Below, in pieces: positions 24,691 to 33,441 of a stretch of DNA of 36,313 nt. The notes beneath the pieces are model-generated. The model was not told the origin of the DNA. It did not search any database and saw nothing but the letters and a program-made list of their open reading frames with translations. How positions within the stretch are numbered: position 1 is the stretch's first letter; each line of letters opens with the position of its first letter. The position numbers and the translations under genes were made by a program. Origin of the DNA: Planctomycetaceae bacterium (GTDB taxonomy: Bacteria > Planctomycetota > Planctomycetia > Pirellulales > Pirellulaceae); contig PAQH01000073.1 in the NCBI GenBank assembly GCA_002709225.1, positions 1 through 36,313 of the forward strand, given 5' to 3'.

Positions 24691-25833
24691 ATGAGTAAAC
24701 GTCCTCGCAAAACAAACAAGATTCGCGCGGACTTGCGCAAAAAGCACCAGAAGCGCAAACGCCAGGGGAATCTTACCCGAGGTTACCATGAGCACGGGTA
24801 TGCCGAACAAGATCTGGAGTACGGGGAACGTGTCAGTGGCAAGGGGGAATTGACGCGACGTCGGACTGTGACGGGAATCGAGGCCGATGCGGAAGCAACC
24901 GGATTTGAAGTGGTTCCCGAAGTGGATCGAGAGCTATGCACTGAAGGTAGAGTACTGGCGGTACATGGCTTGGTCAGTCAGGTTCAGGCTGAAAATGGAG
25001 ACCTGTACCAGTGTGTGACACGGGGACTGTTGAAGACATTAAGTACCGATCAGCGACACGTGGTGGCTGCCGGTGATCGGGTGTGGTTTCGACCAGGTGA
25101 AGACCAGTCCGGTTGGATCGAACGGGTGGAACCGCGGACGGGGATCTTGAGTCGTACCAGCCGAGGCCGGCAGCACATACTGGTTACGAATGTGGACCAG
25201 GTGTTGATCGTCGTGAGTGTCGCTGAACCGGCGCTCAAACCGAATTTGATCGATCGTTTTCTGGTGACCGCGGAGAAGACCGACATTGATGCGTTGATCT
25301 GTCTCAATAAAGTCGACCTTGTGGATCTGGCCGACCTCCAGCCGTTGGCGGGAGTCTTTGGCCAAATGGGCTATTCGGTGATTTTCACATCGGTGAAGAC
25401 TGGGTTTGGCGTTGACCGTCTTCGCAACGTGTTGCGCGAGAAAGAAACGGTCGTTGCCGGCCAAAGTGGGGTCGGTAAAAGTTCGCTATTGAACGCCGTT
25501 GAGCCCGGATTGGATTTAGCGGTGCGTGAGGTCAGTACGGACAACGACAAAGGAAGACACACGACCACCGTGAGCCGCTTGCTTCCCCTTGCTCGGGGAG
25601 GGTATGTCGTCGACACGCCAGGTATTCGCCAGTTCCAGTTATGGGATGTGATTGCCGAAGAAGTCGCCGGTTTTTTTCGTGACCTGCGCCCTTACGTAAA
25701 CCGGTGTCGGTACCCGGATTGTACGCACACACACGAAGCCGATTGTGCGGTCAAGGATGCTGTTGCCGATGGGCACCTCGACGTCCGGCGTTACGAGAGC
25801 TACACCCGTTTGTTTGCGGGTGACGCGGTATAA
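24691..25833 (+). CDS. rsgA: Ribosome small-subunit biogenesis GTPase RsgA
   Basis: A 380-residue circularly permuted GTPase that checks late maturation of the 30S subunit. The G-motif order is permuted as expected: G4 NKVD at 206-209 comes before G1 GQSGVGKS at 257-264 and G3 DTPG at 308-311. An OB fold (about residues 82-150) precedes the GTPase domain, and the C-terminal zinc site is C339, C344, H346 and C352 in the pattern Cx4CxHx5C. The first ~80 residues, starting with a very basic [20 protein letters not shown], are longer than in E. coli and may bind rRNA. The gene converges on the HEAT-repeat gene. Confidence 0.96.
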   Translation: MSKRPRKTNKIRADLRKKHQKRKRQGNLTRGYHEHGYAEQDLEYGERVSGKGELTRRRTVTGIEADAEATGFEVVPEVDRELCTEGRVLAVHGLVSQVQAENGDLYQCVTRGLLKTLSTDQRHVVAAGDRVWFRPGEDQSGWIERVEPRTGILSRTSRGRQHILVTNVDQVLIVVSVAEPALKPNLIDRFLVTAEKTDIDALICLNKVDLVDLADLQPLAGVFGQMGYSVIFTSVKTGFGVDRLRNVLREKETVVAGQSGVGKSSLLNAVEPGLDLAVREVSTDNDKGRHTTTVSRLLPLARGGYVVDTPGIRQFQLWDVIAEEVAGFFRDLRPYVNRCRYPDCTHTHEADCAVKDAVADGHLDVRRYESYTRLFAGDAV

Positions 25834-25867
25834 ACGCTGTTTCGTTGCCGGAGTGCGCTAGTTCTGT

Positions 25868-27388
25868 TCAGTTGAAGGCCCGCAGGAGTTTGTGGCCTTT
25901 GTGGACGCCATAGGCATCGACTGCGAGGAGTTGCGGGTCGGTGGGGCCTTGCGGCCGCCAGTAAATTTCCTCGTCCTCCAGCAGTACATAGCCGGGTTCG
26001 CCATCGTGGACCGCTTTGGCGACGAATGTCTGATCTCCCAGAAAATAGCCCAGTAGTGATGGAGTGAGCACTTCATAACCCTGACGTTCGATGCGCCCAA
26101 GGCACTCTGTGACGGTTGGTGTCGGGTTCGCGGGATCGATTTCCACTTCGTAAATTTCTTCGTGATCGACATGCCACCCCGCGAAACCGGCGTAGACATC
26201 TTCGGCAGGGAGGTCACAAAAACTGGTTGCGAAGGCGTGGGTTAATGGACCGGCGATCGCTACGTTGCTGTACCCGGAATCTCCGAACTGATAGGTAAAC
26301 CGAAAAAGAAAACAGGGTACAGGAGTGTCGTAACCAGGCCAGTACTGGGTGCGTGAATCGACAAGTTCGCAAGTAGTTGGCGGGATTCCCATTTGGGTCG
26401 GTTGAGATAGCCACCAGGCGACCTCCGCCTCTGCTTCGGCAACCGGGGTTTTGTACTCCTCGTCAATTTGCTCAAAGAGTTCCAGTTCCTGAGCGTAGGC
26501 CAAGGCGCGCAAACGAACGACGGGTTCAGCCGCCAGCTGGATCAACGTCGGTTGCGCTTCCTTTTCTCCCAGTCGGATCAAGCTGGCCGCTGCTTCCAGC
26601 CGCAAACGTCGGTGGCGCAATTCCATGGCTTGATAGAGTTGACTCATTGCACTCTTCGAACCCATCAAAGCTAGCGCATCGCAGAGTGAAACCGCCAACG
26701 AGACACTTTCTGAGACACGTTCTGCATCGACAGGCCTGGTTTCCGCTGTCGGCGATTTCTGGTCCAGCTGCTCGAGTTCGTGAACGAGTCCGCCCAACAG
26801 GCGTGTGAGCTCGGCTTGGCGGTCTCGGGCGGGATGCTGATCGAGTAGTTCCTCACGAACGGTGTAGTTCGCCAGATCCAGGATGAGGACCGCCAGAGAC
26901 GTATACGACAGCCCATCCAGTAAACGTGGAAACAAGGTTGCCGCGTCGTAATTCTTGGATTGGAACAGGGGCGCCAAGGCAGTCGCGGCATCCACAGGAG
27001 GATCGTTGACGAGTAGTTCCGCGAACGTCGTCAGGCTATGGTGGTCGTACTGCAAGGCCAGGCACCGCAGCAACCAGACACGTGTCGCATCGGCTCCCTG
27101 CCAATTTCGATAGACTGCCGCCAGGTACTGCGGTGGAATCTGTTCATTGCTATTTGCCATGGCGCTTGCGCGCCGCGCCAACCGCTGCAGCACCGTGGAT
27201 ATCAAATTCTGGGTGACGGCTGTTTGGGGCGCCGGTCGATTGACGAACGCATCCAGCAAAGGGACCAGCTGGTCATTCGTGGCGGTTTCGATCCAGGCAA
27301 TACAGGCTTTCCAGTCGCGCGGCGGCAGTTGATTTTCTTCGGTAGCGAAATCAATGACTGCCAGCATTTGTTCCAGATCAGTTGACAT
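25868..27388 (-). CDS. HEAT-repeat-like protein of unknown function
   Basis: A 506-residue protein without a signal peptide, so probably cytoplasmic. The first ~330 residues are almost entirely helical with a HEAT-like periodicity, for example LRLEAAASLIRLGEKEAQPTLIQLA. The C-terminal ~170 residues switch to an alpha/beta composition with many aromatic and acidic residues (YAGFAGWHVDHEEIYEVEID) and no motif I recognise. HEAT proteins usually act as scaffolds. The start ATG at 27388 gives MSTDLEQML. It is divergent from the solute-binding gene. Codon use and composition look real; the function is unknown. Confidence 0.75.
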   Translation of the reverse strand: MSTDLEQMLAVIDFATEENQLPPRDWKACIAWIETATNDQLVPLLDAFVNRPAPQTAVTQNLISTVLQRLARRASAMANSNEQIPPQYLAAVYRNWQGADATRVWLLRCLALQYDHHSLTTFAELLVNDPPVDAATALAPLFQSKNYDAATLFPRLLDGLSYTSLAVLILDLANYTVREELLDQHPARDRQAELTRLLGGLVHELEQLDQKSPTAETRPVDAERVSESVSLAVSLCDALALMGSKSAMSQLYQAMELRHRRLRLEAAASLIRLGEKEAQPTLIQLAAEPVVRLRALAYAQELELFEQIDEEYKTPVAEAEAEVAWWLSQPTQMGIPPTTCELVDSRTQYWPGYDTPVPCFLFRFTYQFGDSGYSNVAIAGPLTHAFATSFCDLPAEDVYAGFAGWHVDHEEIYEVEIDPANPTPTVTECLGRIERQGYEVLTPSLLGYFLGDQTFVAKAVHDGEPGYVLLEDEEIYWRPQGPTDPQLLAVDAYGVHKGHKLLRAFN

Positions 27389-27500
27389 GCTATGAAACTA
27401 CGATGATCTGTAGAATAACGAAAGTGGGTAGACAAGAACTTCGTGCTGAAACACCCGTTATCGTGGTGATGCGAGTTGCCTGAACTGGGAGAGGGTGGCC

Positions 27501-28607
27501 ATGGCAGATGGGCTGACGCGGTGCTCTCGACTGCGCGCTGCCAACGGTATGGAAGAAGGGGCACCGGGGCAGCAACCCATGTCACGGCGCAGTTCCTTGC
27601 GGCGCATCGCTGCGGCCGCGACTGTCGGCGGGCTGCCGGGTTGTCGGGTCGGGACTGATTCCGAGGTGGTTGTCTACTGTGCCCTGGACAACGATTTTGC
27701 CGATCCGATTCTGACTCGATTTCAACAGCAGAGCGGGATTCTGGTACGGAGTAAGTACGATGTGGAGTCCAACAAGACAGTCGGGCTCGTCAATCGCCTC
27801 TTGCTTGAGAGGAAGCGTCCTCGGTGTGACGTTTTCTGGAATAATGAGATCGTCCACACGTTGAGGCTGGTGGAGGAAGGGCTCACCGCGAGTTGCTCGG
27901 TCCCCCGGACTGAGGGGATTCCAGACAATTATCGGTCAGCGGAAGGGCACTGGTACGGTTTGGCGGCGCGCGCGCGGGTTTTGTTGGTGCACCGCGAGTT
28001 GCTTCCCCAGCCACAATGGCCTCGGTCGATCCACGACCTGGTGCGCCCTGAGTGGCGCGGCAAGGTTGGCATAGCAAAACCCCTGTTTGGAACCACCGCT
28101 AGTCACGCGACGGCCTTGTTTGCCCACTGGGGCTACCAGAAAGCGACGTCATTCTTTCGCGATCTGAAGCAGAATGTGGTTGTACTACCTGGTAACAAAC
28201 AAGTGGCTCAAGGTGTCGCTCATGGGAGGTTGGTGTTTGGTCTGACCGATACGGACGATGCGATTATTGAACGAGAACAAGGTGCACCGGTTGAAATCGT
28301 GTTTCCTGATCAGCGGTCAGGGGAAATGGGAACGCTGTTCATCCCCAATTCACTCTGTGTCATCGACCGTGGTCCGAATCCCCAAAATGCCCGTCAGCTA
28401 TTGGAATATCTGCTCTCACCCACGGTTGAAACCAGCTTGGCTGAGGGGCCGAGCGGCCAGTTTCCGGTGAATCAGGACTCGCGGGTGCGCTCTCGTGTGG
28501 ATCCGGGTGACGGTATCAAGTGGATGGACACGGACTTTAACCGGGTGGCGCAACATTGGAACAAAGTGGCTGGAATTCTCCGTGATCAATTCGCCGTCGC
28601 CGAATGA
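27501..28607 (+). CDS. Extracellular solute-binding lipoprotein (iron/family 1 type)
   Basis: A periplasmic binding protein of 368 residues (or 342 from ATG 27579). A lipobox-like LPGC follows a short hydrophobic stretch, and SRRSSLRR just before it resembles a Tat motif, so it is probably a lipoprotein, perhaps exported folded. The mature part matches the FbpA/AfuA-like type II fold: VVVYCALDNDFADPILTRF, then the ligand-binding lobes with CDVFWNNE and GLTDTDDA. This family carries Fe3+, thiamine or phosphonate-like ligands for ABC importers. No permease or ATPase gene lies nearby, so it is an orphan here. I chose ATG 27501 for its strong GGGAGAGGG site (27487-27495); 27579 would give a more usual signal-peptide length. 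Confidence 0.85.
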   Translation: MADGLTRCSRLRAANGMEEGAPGQQPMSRRSSLRRIAAAATVGGLPGCRVGTDSEVVVYCALDNDFADPILTRFQQQSGILVRSKYDVESNKTVGLVNRLLLERKRPRCDVFWNNEIVHTLRLVEEGLTASCSVPRTEGIPDNYRSAEGHWYGLAARARVLLVHRELLPQPQWPRSIHDLVRPEWRGKVGIAKPLFGTTASHATALFAHWGYQKATSFFRDLKQNVVVLPGNKQVAQGVAHGRLVFGLTDTDDAIIEREQGAPVEIVFPDQRSGEMGTLFIPNSLCVIDRGPNPQNARQLLEYLLSPTVETSLAEGPSGQFPVNQDSRVRSRVDPGDGIKWMDTDFNRVAQHWNKVAGILRDQFAVAE

Positions 28608-28657
28608 ACGAATTACGTCAGCCTCCCGCAGCTAGACTTTCTGACAGGTGTGGCCAA

Positions 28658-28683
28658 CCGAGCAGGGGAACCTCAAGGCTCGG
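28658..28683 (+). terminator. Candidate hairpin after the solute-binding gene
   Basis: CCGAGC (28658-28663) pairs with GCTCGG (28678-28683) around a 14-base loop in which AGG and CCT can pair further. It lies 51 bases after the stop codon. There is no T-run, so the call is weak. Confidence 0.3.
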
Positions 28684-28707
28684 AATCCGTGTCGGTTTTC
28701 ACTCGGC

Positions 28708-28737
28708 TTGACGTCATTTTCCACCTGTTGCTAGACT
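28708..28737 (+). promoter_or_regulatory. Candidate sigma-70 promoter for the HAD-like gene
   Basis: TTGACG (28708-28713, five of six) is followed after 18 bases by TAGACT (28732-28737, four of six). The start codon at 28836 is about 100 bases downstream, which allows a leader of about 90 bases. Confidence 0.4.
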
Positions 28738-28835
28738 CCGCGACCTCGTGAGAGCGGGTGACGGCGGATTCACGTAGTGCAGGCTCGCGGTTGCGGATCA
28801 GATGAGACGTTCCGTCAACGAAAAGGACCAAAGTA

Positions 28836-29603
28836 ATGGACCCAGGCCAGGGAAGGCCACGGTCGGAGGCTAATGCACCAGACACCGCGACGGATGTCCA
28901 AGAAACAGGCGGGGCATCTCCCCTGACGGCACTGTTGTTTGACGTTTGTGGCGTTTTTTACGACGACACTGGATGGCGACGCTGGTTGTTTCGCCTAGTA
29001 ACAAAAATGGGTATCGACACCCGTTACGAGGCGTTCTTTGCGCTCTTTGACCAAGATTATCTGTCGGGTTCGGTAGAAACGGATACGGATTACTGGGAGG
29101 CCCTGCGGTCCTATCTGGGCGATATTGGTCTCGCGCGTGGGACGATTGATGAAGTGCTTGCCGCGGGTCGGCCACGGCGCCGAGACTGGGAGACGAGCCT
29201 CAGGCCACTGCCGGGAGTACGCGCCACATTAGAGACGCTTGCCACGCGCGGTGTGCCGTTACGAGCCGCCTGTAGTTCCGCTATTCCCGGACGCTCGCTT
29301 ACACACCGTCTACGACAATTACGTTTGGATACGTTGTTTGATCGATCGGTGACGGAGGATGGTGATCTCGCCCTACCGCAAATGGGACTTTTTGCCCGGC
29401 ACGCCGAGGCCCTGGGTGTGGCAGCCAATGAAGTCGGTTTTGTTTCCGGTAATGTGCTGGCGCGGCAGCATGCTGCGGGTACGGGTTTGCGGGTTATCTC
29501 GATTGCAGCGACGCCACAGGGTGTCGAAGGCGTTCAAATTGGTCGATTTAGCGAACTCGTGAGTCTGGTTCAAGAAACGGGTCGACAACGGTTGGCCGGT
29601 TAG
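28836..29603 (+). CDS. HAD-superfamily protein with degenerate active site
   Basis: A 255-residue protein with a HAD hydrolase fold. Motif I normally reads DxDGT/V; here it is FDVCGVF with the nucleophile D36 kept but the acid/base Asp replaced by C38. Motif II is the ACSS at 145-148 position, acceptable. Motif III normally has Lys-Pro; here it is L180-P181, so the Lys is lost. Motif IV, normally with one or two Asp, reads FVSGNVLA, so the metal-binding Asp is missing. The rest of the pattern (cap region, AEALGV, AAGTGLRVISI) follows the phosphoglycolate-phosphatase-like group. It is therefore probably not a normal phosphatase and may bind a ligand or partner. AAGGA precedes the ATG. A 20-30-residue Gly/Pro-rich N-terminal tail is unusual. 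Confidence 0.83.
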   Translation: MDPGQGRPRSEANAPDTATDVQETGGASPLTALLFDVCGVFYDDTGWRRWLFRLVTKMGIDTRYEAFFALFDQDYLSGSVETDTDYWEALRSYLGDIGLARGTIDEVLAAGRPRRRDWETSLRPLPGVRATLETLATRGVPLRAACSSAIPGRSLTHRLRQLRLDTLFDRSVTEDGDLALPQMGLFARHAEALGVAANEVGFVSGNVLARQHAAGTGLRVISIAATPQGVEGVQIGRFSELVSLVQETGRQRLAG

Positions 29604-29840
29604 CACTGATCGCACTAGCATGGTTTTTGTATCATCGGAACCGGGAACAATTCTTGCCGTCTTCGGTTCGCAGTTCGTCAGCCAGGAAAGTAGACTGGGA
29701 GCATATGACACATGTGGTGTTGTCTGGCTTTGATGCGTGACGTGGTCATTAGGCTGTCTGCTATTTTTCAGAGTTCGTGCGCAACAGGGTGAACTTTACC
29801 GCGGCGCAACTCGTATCGAGGAAAGCCGCGTGTCAATCTG

Positions 29841-30308
29841 ATGGAAGCCTGGCTGAAACCGGGCGGCAAACCGACGATGCGATGTTTCATCGACAATGCG
29901 AAGTTCATCGACAATGCGAAGTTTCCCGGCTGGGTGTCCGTTGGTGGTTTGTGTCTCGTTTTGTGCTGCTGGTTACTGCCGGTGAAAACCAGCCAGGCTG
30001 GCTGTGGTGACTATGTGGTGGCGGCAGGCGAGTCGATGGCGGCAGGCGAGTCGATGGTTGAACATCCGCCCGCCGCGACCGAGGAGCCAGTGGACACACC
30101 TCCGTGTGAAGGACCACAGTGCAAGCAGGGTCGATCTGACTACCCTGCACCCACCCTGCCCCCAGGTGCCAACCGTGGGCTCGGTGAGGCCTGTCTGGAA
30201 TTGGCAAACACCTCGCCCCCCAGCGGTCTCTCCGAACGGGTGGAGTGGCCGCGTTTCTTTTCGCGAGTGGGCTTTCCAGGGGCGTTGCTGCGCCCGCCGC
30301 GCGTCTGA
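29841..30308 (+). CDS. Small secreted Cys/Pro-rich protein, unknown function
   Basis: A 155-residue protein. Residues 28-52 form a strongly hydrophobic segment (WVSVGGLCLVLCCWLLPV) ending near SQAG, typical of a signal peptide; the mature part begins with CGDYV. It continues with Cys/Pro-rich segments (PPCEGPQC and PAPTLPPG) and ends in an Arg/Pro tail. I recall similar small exported CGDYV/PCxGPxC proteins in planctomycetes, but I cannot name a family. Two separate 18-base tandem duplications lie inside the gene, one in the n-region and one after the cleavage site. The start could also be ATG 29877, which would shorten the n-region. It lies 157 bases before the cytochrome gene and could belong to the same transcription unit. 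Confidence 0.55.
   Translation: MEAWLKPGGKPTMRCFIDNAKFIDNAKFPGWVSVGGLCLVLCCWLLPVKTSQAGCGDYVVAAGESMAAGESMVEHPPAATEEPVDTPPCEGPQCKQGRSDYPAPTLPPGANRGLGEACLELANTSPPSGLSERVEWPRFFSRVGFPGALLRPPRV
29888..29923. repeat. In-frame 2 x 18-base tandem repeat (first)
   Basis: The unit CATCGACAATGCGAAGTT is present at 29888-29905 and 29906-29923 without mismatch. It doubles the peptide IDNAKF in the n-region of the small secreted protein. Confidence 0.9.
30021..30056. repeat. In-frame 2 x 18-base tandem repeat (second)
   Basis: The unit GCGGCAGGCGAGTCGATG is present at 30021-30038 and 30039-30056 without mismatch. It doubles the peptide AAGESM just after the predicted signal-peptide cleavage site. Confidence 0.9.
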
Positions 30309-30465
30309 TTTGTGTTTCCATCGGATTGGGCCGATCGGTTGTTTTCTCTAAGGGATGCGCCGATCTGATTCTATGAGATGCTGATCATCGCGCACTGGTC
30401 TTTTTCTGTGTTGCCGCGCGCAACTCCAATTCCGGATTGTCACCGGTTCAACCTGGAACGCCCTT

Positions 30466-33363
30466 ATGTCGAAACTGAATCCGGCAGCGTTAGCTGCACC
30501 TGTACGTAAATACCGTCGGGCGGTAAGTCCGCGGCTGAAGAAATTGTTGTATGTCGTCTTCGCGCTGGTCGCCGTATTGACTGCCAACTCTCTCTACCTG
30601 GCGAGTATTACGGCATTGGGACACCTGCGTGGCGAAAGTTACGAGAATGTGTTCTACATGTACATGTTTGGCTTGCATCTCGTACTCGGATTGACATTGG
30701 TGGTCCCGTTTCTGGTCTTTGGGATCTTGCACATGTTGGCTGCCCGACAGCGGCGGAACCGCCGGGCAGTCAAGATCGGCTACCTGTTGTTCGCAATCGG
30801 GATTGTGGTCCTGGCGAGTGGCATCGTGTTGGTGCGTATCCCAGGCTTGATTGAACTCAAGCACGAGTTGAGCCGCTCGGCGGTCTATTGGTTACACATC
30901 ATCTGCCCCGCCGTGTGTCTGTGGATGTACTGGCTGCACCGGCTGTCTGGTCCCCGTATCAAGTGGCGGGTGGGAGCCAGTTACCTGGGAGTGGTCGGTA
31001 CGATTGTGGTCGCGATGGTCGTATTGCAGTCCCAGGATCCGCGCAGCTGGTATCAAGTGGGTTCGAAAGAGGGGGTCACCTATTTTGAGCCTTCCAAGGT
31101 GCGCACGCCCGCAGGTTTGTTCATCCCGGAGCGGGCTTTGCTGAACAACGATTACTGCATGAAATGTCACCCCGACGCGTACGATGGATGGTTTCACAGT
31201 GTCCATCACTTCAGTTCGTTCAATAATCCGGCTTATTTGGCGGCCATACGTGAAACGCGTGAAGTGGCGTTAAAGCGGGATGGCGATGTCAAAGCATCCC
31301 GTTGGTGCGCTGGCTGCCATGATCCGGTTCCCTTCCTGAGCGGGAAGTTTGATGACCCCGAATACGATCTGGTGAATGATCCCACCTCACAAGCGGGCAT
31401 CACTTGTACGGTGTGTCACAGCATTACCCACATCAATAATCCACCGATCGGTAACGCCGACTTTGTGATCGAAGAGCCGCTACATTATCCGTTCGCCTAC
31501 AGTCAGAACTCGATTCTGCAATTCATCAACAATACGCTGGTCAAAGCGAAGCCCGCGTTCCACAAGAAATCGATGCTCAAGCCGTTTCACAAGACGGCGG
31601 AGTTTTGCGCCGCCTGTCATAAGGTGCATTTGCCGAAAGAACTCAATCACTATCGGGAGTTCTTGCGAGGACAGAACCACTACGACGCCTATCTGCTTAG
31701 TGGTGTTTCTGGCCACGGTGCGAGCAGCTTTTATTACCCTCCCCAGGCGGTGGACAATTGTTCCAAGTGCCACATGCCGCTCCAGGCTTCCAACGATTTC
31801 GGAGCACGAACCCGGTCGTTCGAGGGGAGTGAGCAGCCGACAATCCACGGTCACCTCTTTCCTAGTGCCAACACGGGCGTGGCATGGTTGAATTCCCGGC
31901 AGTCAGGAGATCGCTTCGACGAGGTGATTCAAGCGCATCAAGATTTCCTGGACGGCTCGATGCGAGTTGACATTTTCGGTGTCAAGGAAGGAGGGGTCGT
32001 GGATGGCGTGTTGCATGCGCCACTGCGACCGGTGGTGCCGACACTGACCCCAGGCCGTAATTACCTCTTGGAAACGGTGATCCGTACGATGACGCTCGGC
32101 CATCTCTTTACCCAGGGCACCGTCGATTCGAACGAAGTATGGCTGGAGGTGACGGTTTCCAGTGGGGGGCAGGTGATCGGGCGCAATGGTGGGATGGATG
32201 GTGACCGGGAAGTCGATCCCTGGGCCCACTTTGTCAATGTGTTTCTGCTCGATCGCGAAGGGAATCGCATTGCCCGTCGTAATCCGCAGGACATTTTCGT
32301 GCCGCTCTACAACAACCAGATTCCACCTGGTGCGGGTCAAACTGTGCACTACGAATTGCGGTTGCCACCCCAGCTGCGAGAACCAGTCACGGTTGAAATT
32401 AGGCTGAATTACCGGAAGTTTGACAAGCAATACATGGATTTTGTGGCCCGCGCCGCCAAGCCCGGTGACCACCCGATCCGAGGTTTGACACCCGGAGAAA
32501 AATATCGCAATGAACTTCCCATCACCGTGTTGGCGACCGATCGTGTGACATTTCCCGTCGCCGGCTCCGCAGCAGAGGTGACCAATGCCGCCAGTGAAAT
32601 TCCGCCCTGGCAACGCTGGAACGACTACGGGATCGGTTTGCTGTTAAAGGGCAAAGCTGAACTGCGGCAGGCCGCGGGCGCATTTCGTGAGGTTGAGAAG
32701 CTGGGGCGGTACGATGGTCCCCTTAATTTGGCCCGCGTGCTGCTCAAAGAGGGACGTAACGATGAAGCAGTGGCGGCGTTGCGCCGCGCCAGTGAGTGTG
32801 ATGATCCGGCACCGCCGAGTTGGACGCTGGCCTGGTTGACGGGGATGGCCAATCGCCAGCAGGGGCGCTTACCGGAGGCGGCTGAGAATTTTCGCAGTGT
32901 GGTCGAAGACATCACTCCAGAGATGCGGCAACGCGGATTCGACTTTGGATTGGATTATCGTGTCGTCAACCTGCTGGGGATTACCCAGTTTGATTTAGCG
33001 ACCCGAGAATTCGCTCGCGGAGAATCGGGGCTGGCTGACGGTCGTGCCTTGCTGGAAGAAGCAATCAGGACCTTTCACAAGGTGTTGGCGATCGATTCGG
33101 AGAACGTGACCGCGCACTACAATTTGCATCGCGCCTACGCCCAGTTAGAGCAGGAGGAAAAAGCGGAGGAACACCGCCTCAAGCACCGGCGTTACAAACC
33201 GGATGACAATGCGCGCGACCGCGCTGTCGGGTTGGCTCGCGAGAAATACCCAGCGGCGGATCGCGCCGCGAATTCACTGGTGGTCTATTTGTTGAATCGG
33301 AAAGACGCTCCAGAATTGGACGAAGCGTATCAGTTTGTTGACCCGCAAGATCAGGCTCCCTGA
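30466..33363 (+). CDS. Membrane multiheme cytochrome with TPR domain
   Basis: A 965-residue protein. Five hydrophobic helices lie at about 27-48, 63-92, 102-124, 138-158 and 168-189. Histidines H71 and H89 in helix 2 and H144 and H158 in helix 4 could ligate two b-type hemes. The following extracytoplasmic part has five c-type heme sites: CMKCH 231, CAGCH 281, CTVCH 314, CAACH 381 and CSKCH 432. A beta-rich region (about 500-690) follows, then TPR-like helices (about 710-930). The design suggests electron transfer between membrane quinols and a periplasmic partner. The downstream FG-GAP gene follows immediately, so the two probably form one operon and one complex. Substrate and direction of electron flow are unknown. 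Confidence 0.87.
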   Translation: MSKLNPAALAAPVRKYRRAVSPRLKKLLYVVFALVAVLTANSLYLASITALGHLRGESYENVFYMYMFGLHLVLGLTLVVPFLVFGILHMLAARQRRNRRAVKIGYLLFAIGIVVLASGIVLVRIPGLIELKHELSRSAVYWLHIICPAVCLWMYWLHRLSGPRIKWRVGASYLGVVGTIVVAMVVLQSQDPRSWYQVGSKEGVTYFEPSKVRTPAGLFIPERALLNNDYCMKCHPDAYDGWFHSVHHFSSFNNPAYLAAIRETREVALKRDGDVKASRWCAGCHDPVPFLSGKFDDPEYDLVNDPTSQAGITCTVCHSITHINNPPIGNADFVIEEPLHYPFAYSQNSILQFINNTLVKAKPAFHKKSMLKPFHKTAEFCAACHKVHLPKELNHYREFLRGQNHYDAYLLSGVSGHGASSFYYPPQAVDNCSKCHMPLQASNDFGARTRSFEGSEQPTIHGHLFPSANTGVAWLNSRQSGDRFDEVIQAHQDFLDGSMRVDIFGVKEGGVVDGVLHAPLRPVVPTLTPGRNYLLETVIRTMTLGHLFTQGTVDSNEVWLEVTVSSGGQVIGRNGGMDGDREVDPWAHFVNVFLLDREGNRIARRNPQDIFVPLYNNQIPPGAGQTVHYELRLPPQLREPVTVEIRLNYRKFDKQYMDFVARAAKPGDHPIRGLTPGEKYRNELPITVLATDRVTFPVAGSAAEVTNAASEIPPWQRWNDYGIGLLLKGKAELRQAAGAFREVEKLGRYDGPLNLARVLLKEGRNDEAVAALRRASECDDPAPPSWTLAWLTGMANRQQGRLPEAAENFRSVVEDITPEMRQRGFDFGLDYRVVNLLGITQFDLATREFARGESGLADGRALLEEAIRTFHKVLAIDSENVTAHYNLHRAYAQLEQEEKAEEHRLKHRRYKPDDNARDRAVGLAREKYPAADRAANSLVVYLLNRKDAPELDEAYQFVDPQDQAP

Positions 33364-33441
33364 ATGGCTGCGAGAGTCGGAGTGGGGATAAGGCGAGCCG
33401 CGACTGTGAAGGGTTGTGTATTTAAGGGAGAGAGTGAGACG

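Noticed and set aside
26377..26808. A 143-codon frame antisense to the HEAT-repeat gene
   Set aside because: Arg/Pro-rich shadow of a real gene in the opposite strand.
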